A stretch of DNA of 7,147 bases from positions 1 to 7,147 of the forward strand of contig DKTP01000055.1 of the NCBI GenBank assembly GCA_002473085.1, read 5' to 3'. Made by a program: the position numbers and the translations under genes. The notes beneath the pieces are model-generated. The model saw only the letters and a list, made by a program, of their open reading frames with translations, searched no databases and was not told the origin of the DNA. The stretch's first letter is position 1; each line of letters opens with the position of its first letter. Below, piece after piece: positions 5,069 to 7,147 of the stretch. The stretch is from Anaerolineales bacterium UBA7227. GTDB lineage: Bacteria > Chloroflexota > Anaerolineae > Anaerolineales > Villigracilaceae.

Positions 5069-7042
5069 TCACGGGATCCAAAATACGGGTTGCAGCCATA
5101 GATATTCCTCGCTTGTCCACTCGAACCCCAACGCGGGGATCGGCGTCTGCGCGGACGCGTCCAGCACGGAGAATTTGAAGCGGACTTGCGCGCCCGCGAC
5201 CTTCCGCGTGACCAGCAGGAGGGACTTCCCATCGGGCGACCAAACCTGACGCTCGATGGACTCATCCGTCATTTCCACTACTTTGTCCACGCTGGCGGGC
5301 AATTGGGCGAAATACAACTTCGACGCGAGCGTCAACCCCGAATAATCGCTGACGTTCGCCACGCTGACCGCGAGGGTGGAGCCGTCGGGAGACCAGGACA
5401 TGTCCACGAGGCGGTTGCCGAAGAGGGGAAGAGTTCGAGTTTGGCCGCCGTCCACGAGGGTGAGTTGATTCTTCCCCGCCGCGTCGCGTTGGTAGAATGC
5501 CATTTTGCCGTCCACGGAAAAGGCGGGACTGCCCGCGTAGGGCAGCGCGGCGGAGGTCAGGTCGGTCAACGCGGTGGAGAAGATTTCATTGTCCGCGCTC
5601 CAGTAGAAATGATTCGGGTCGCGGCTGGGATGGAGGGTTTGCGGAGGCGCTTCGGCAGGGACGAATTGCTGCGCGTCGCCAGAGATGACCGCGAGGCGAA
5701 GACCAGACTCGGTTTGGAGGATGGCGGCGACGCGTCCATCCGCGAGGAAGACGGCGGGCTGGGGAGAGTCGGGGGCGAGTTGGTCGGCGAGGAGGACGCG
5801 CGAGGCGTCTTTGATCAGGTAGAGTTCGCGTCCGCGCGCGGCGAGGAGTCCCGCGTCGGAATGGTCGAGGAGGGTGAAGCCAGAATCGGCGAGGGCGAAG
5901 ATGCCGCGTCCGTTGAGGTCGGATTGGAAGATGCCCGCGGATGTGAGCGTCTCGTTCGCGCGGGTGGAGAATCCGAACAGGAGGGAGGCGGGAGCGGAGT
6001 CGGCTGAGGCGGGGATCACGCTCGAGAAGGGCAAGCCCGCGCGAGGTCCAGGGGTGAACGAGGCGGGAGGCGCGAGAGTCGGGGTCGCCGCGCGAGTCGT
6101 CCCGTCGGCAGTCAAATCCTGCGTGGCGCGGTGGACGGCGTCCAAAACTTGCAGCGCGGAGAAACTCCGCATGTTCCAGCCGTCGAGGTTGAGGTGGAAG
6201 CCAGTCGGGTCGGCGGGATCGAGGCCGTGGTTGGGCAGCGGCTGGACGGCGCGCCAGTAGTTCCAGAGCGGGAGGTCGTATTCGTAGGCGAGCTGGGCGA
6301 CGGCGCGGTTGATGCTGTGGTCGCCTTCGACGTTGTCGGCTTTGGTGGCGAGGATGGGGAGCGTGCCTTGCCCGATGTTGTACTCGATGACCTGGCGGAG
6401 ATATTTTTCGTAGACGTCGGGCGTGCGTCCCTCGAACCAGACTTCGAGGCTGACGAAGACGACGCTCGGATTGTGGATGCGGTTTTCGCAAGCCATGGGA
6501 TTTTCGCCAGGCTGGCAGACTTCGGGGTTCGCCCAAAACGGGAGCAGGACGGAGGAGGTATTGAATCCGCCGCGCACCGATTCGCCCTCGCGGTTGAACG
6601 AGCCTTTGTAAAACGAGACCGTGTCTTGCAGGCTCTGGTATTCGGGCGCGAAGGAGTAACGGTCGGTGTCGTAAATTCCAAGGAAGGAGGCGGGGACGCT
6701 CTGGCAATCGCCGATCTTGGAGAAGGCGTGCGGATCGTTGCCGAGGGCGAGTCCGTTGCGGTAGATTTCGAGGGCGCGGGCGCTGATGCGCGGGACGACG
6801 GGCCAGTTCTTCCAATCGGCGGGATCGAGGCGGAGGTCGGGGGTGGGGGTGACGAGTGTTTCGGTGTCAGGTGTTCCAGTGTCAGGTGTCGCGGTGGAAA
6901 GCGTTTCGGTGTCGAGTGTCGCGGTGTCAGGTGTTTCAGTATCAGGTGTCAGGTTTTCGGGAGTCAAAGCGCCAGACATCGCGGAGGAACAGCCCGCGAG
7001 GAGGATGGAGAGGATGAGGAGGGTAAACGTTAAGGGTTTCAT
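5069..7042 (-). CDS. Lipoprotein with SGNH-hydrolase-like domain and TolB-like beta-propeller
   Basis: This is a 657-residue predicted lipoprotein of unknown substrate. Residues 1-18 are a lipoprotein signal (MKPLTF, hydrophobic core, LLAGC with lipidated Cys18). Residues 32-66 are seven Thr-rich pentapeptides, probably a spacer off the membrane. Residues about 80-305 resemble an SGNH/GDSL hydrolase: SKIGDCQS (108-115) at the block I position, NPSVVFVSLEVW (191-202) near block III, and TGFHLN (280-285) at the block V histidine. In standard members these read GDS, G-x-ND and D-x-x-H. Here Cys113 stands where the Ser would be, the Asn is not evident, and Thr280 replaces the Asp, so classical esterase activity is doubtful. 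A Thr/Pro linker (about 310-335) leads to a propeller (about 340-657) with WSPDG-type repeats (549-554, 601-605). The start is set by the signal peptide; only a weak GAGA site precedes it. It has no obvious functional link to pheS. The lipoprotein and propeller calls are firm; the SGNH relation is moderate. Confidence 0.88.
   Translation of the reverse strand: MKPLTFTLLILSILLAGCSSAMSGALTPENLTPDTETPDTATLDTETLSTATPDTGTPDTETLVTPTPDLRLDPADWKNWPVVPRISARALEIYRNGLALGNDPHAFSKIGDCQSVPASFLGIYDTDRYSFAPEYQSLQDTVSFYKGSFNREGESVRGGFNTSSVLLPFWANPEVCQPGENPMACENRIHNPSVVFVSLEVWFEGRTPDVYEKYLRQVIEYNIGQGTLPILATKADNVEGDHSINRAVAQLAYEYDLPLWNYWRAVQPLPNHGLDPADPTGFHLNLDGWNMRSFSALQVLDAVHRATQDLTADGTTRAATPTLAPPASFTPGPRAGLPFSSVIPASADSAPASLLFGFSTRANETLTSAGIFQSDLNGRGIFALADSGFTLLDHSDAGLLAARGRELYLIKDASRVLLADQLAPDSPQPAVFLADGRVAAILQTESGLRLAVISGDAQQFVPAEAPPQTLHPSRDPNHFYWSADNEIFSTALTDLTSAALPYAGSPAFSVDGKMAFYQRDAAGKNQLTLVDGGQTRTLPLFGNRLVDMSWSPDGSTLAVSVANVSDYSGLTLASKLYFAQLPASVDKVVEMTDESIERQVWSPDGKSLLLVTRKVAGAQVRFKFSVLDASAQTPIPALGFEWTSEEYLWLQPVFWIP
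6845..6949 (-). repeat. Seven in-frame 15-nt repeats encoding Thr/Pro/Asp pentapeptides
   Basis: Coding-strand units of 15 nt such as ACACCTGACACCGAA run seven times without a gap. They encode TPDTE, TPDTA, TLDTE, TLSTA, TPDTG, TPDTE and TLVTP (residues 32-66). Most units split into a 7-nt and an 8-nt half that both begin ACAC. The copies differ by point changes, so this is a partly decayed array. It lies between the lipidated cysteine and the SGNH-like domain, where a flexible spacer is expected. Confidence 0.9.
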
Positions 7043-7120
7043 TTAGATCTCATTGGGGTGATGGAGCCGAAAGTAGAATTTTCGGATTCCTTTGGCGGCG
7101 TTGGCGTTTTCATTTTTTGG

Positions 7121-7147
7121 ACACAGATTTCACAGATTACACGGATT
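7121..7147 (+). repeat. Period-9 tandem array at the window edge, upstream of the lipoprotein gene
   Basis: Three 9-nt units, ACACAGATT, TCACAGATT and ACACGGATT, run into the window end, so the array may continue. The N-CAC-R-R-A-N-N pattern is shared with most units of the arrays at 3367-3393 and 3482-3508. The intervening 7043-7120 shows no clear promoter or terminator. Confidence 0.75.

Noticed and set aside
6131..7033. 300-codon open frame on the plus strand, plus the 409-codon minus frame at 5586-6815
   Set aside because: Both overlap the lipoprotein gene, which has a signal peptide, lipobox and propeller motifs. The alternatives are compositionally skewed (Val/Gly/Glu or Arg/Pro) shadows.

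Overview
The window reads almost entirely on the minus strand and is GC-rich with GC-ending codons. It looks like a Chloroflexota genome, probably class Anaerolineae. That is an inference from a T-box-controlled pheS-pheT pair, a RodZ-like helix-turn-helix membrane module, and a lipoprotein whose SGNH-like domain resembles ones I associate with this phylum. No taxonomic search was possible.

Layout, right to left along the minus strand. (1) 7042-5069 encodes a 657-residue lipoprotein: lipobox, Thr/Pro/Asp pentapeptide repeats, an SGNH-hydrolase-like domain with altered catalytic positions, and a TolB-like beta-propeller. (2) 5034-4651 holds a sigma-70 type promoter and a complete T-box leader: Stem I with a UUC (Phe) specifier, a canonical antiterminator with a 7-nt UGGUACC bulge, and an overlapping intrinsic terminator. 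(3) 4573-3518 is pheS, the phenylalanyl-tRNA synthetase alpha subunit. (4) A 167-bp gap carries two inverted period-9 repeat arrays. (5) From 3350 to the left edge runs one uninterrupted frame of at least 1,116 codons. It starts as a full-length PheT (beta subunit, residues 1 to about 846) and continues without a stop into a RodZ-like protein: cytoplasmic helix-turn-helix, one membrane segment, then an extracytoplasmic DUF4115-like domain. I translated this frame by hand from the start codon to the window edge and found no stop.

Two things stand out. The first is the PheT-RodZ fusion, which would tether phenylalanyl-tRNA synthetase to the membrane and put a RodZ-like module under tRNA-Phe T-box control. 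The second is the density of short tandem arrays with periods of 7, 8, 9 and 15 nt. They lie in both intergenic gaps, in the T-box leader, near the right edge, and inside coding sequence. One 24-nt heptamer element occurs twice in pheT in different reading frames. Several arrays come as inverted pairs that can fold into hairpins.

Expression model (inference): uncharged tRNA-Phe binds the leader and stabilises the antiterminator, which allows transcription of pheS and then pheT-rodZ. The lipoprotein gene is upstream on the same strand, but a separate strong promoter precedes the T-box, so it is probably an independent unit.
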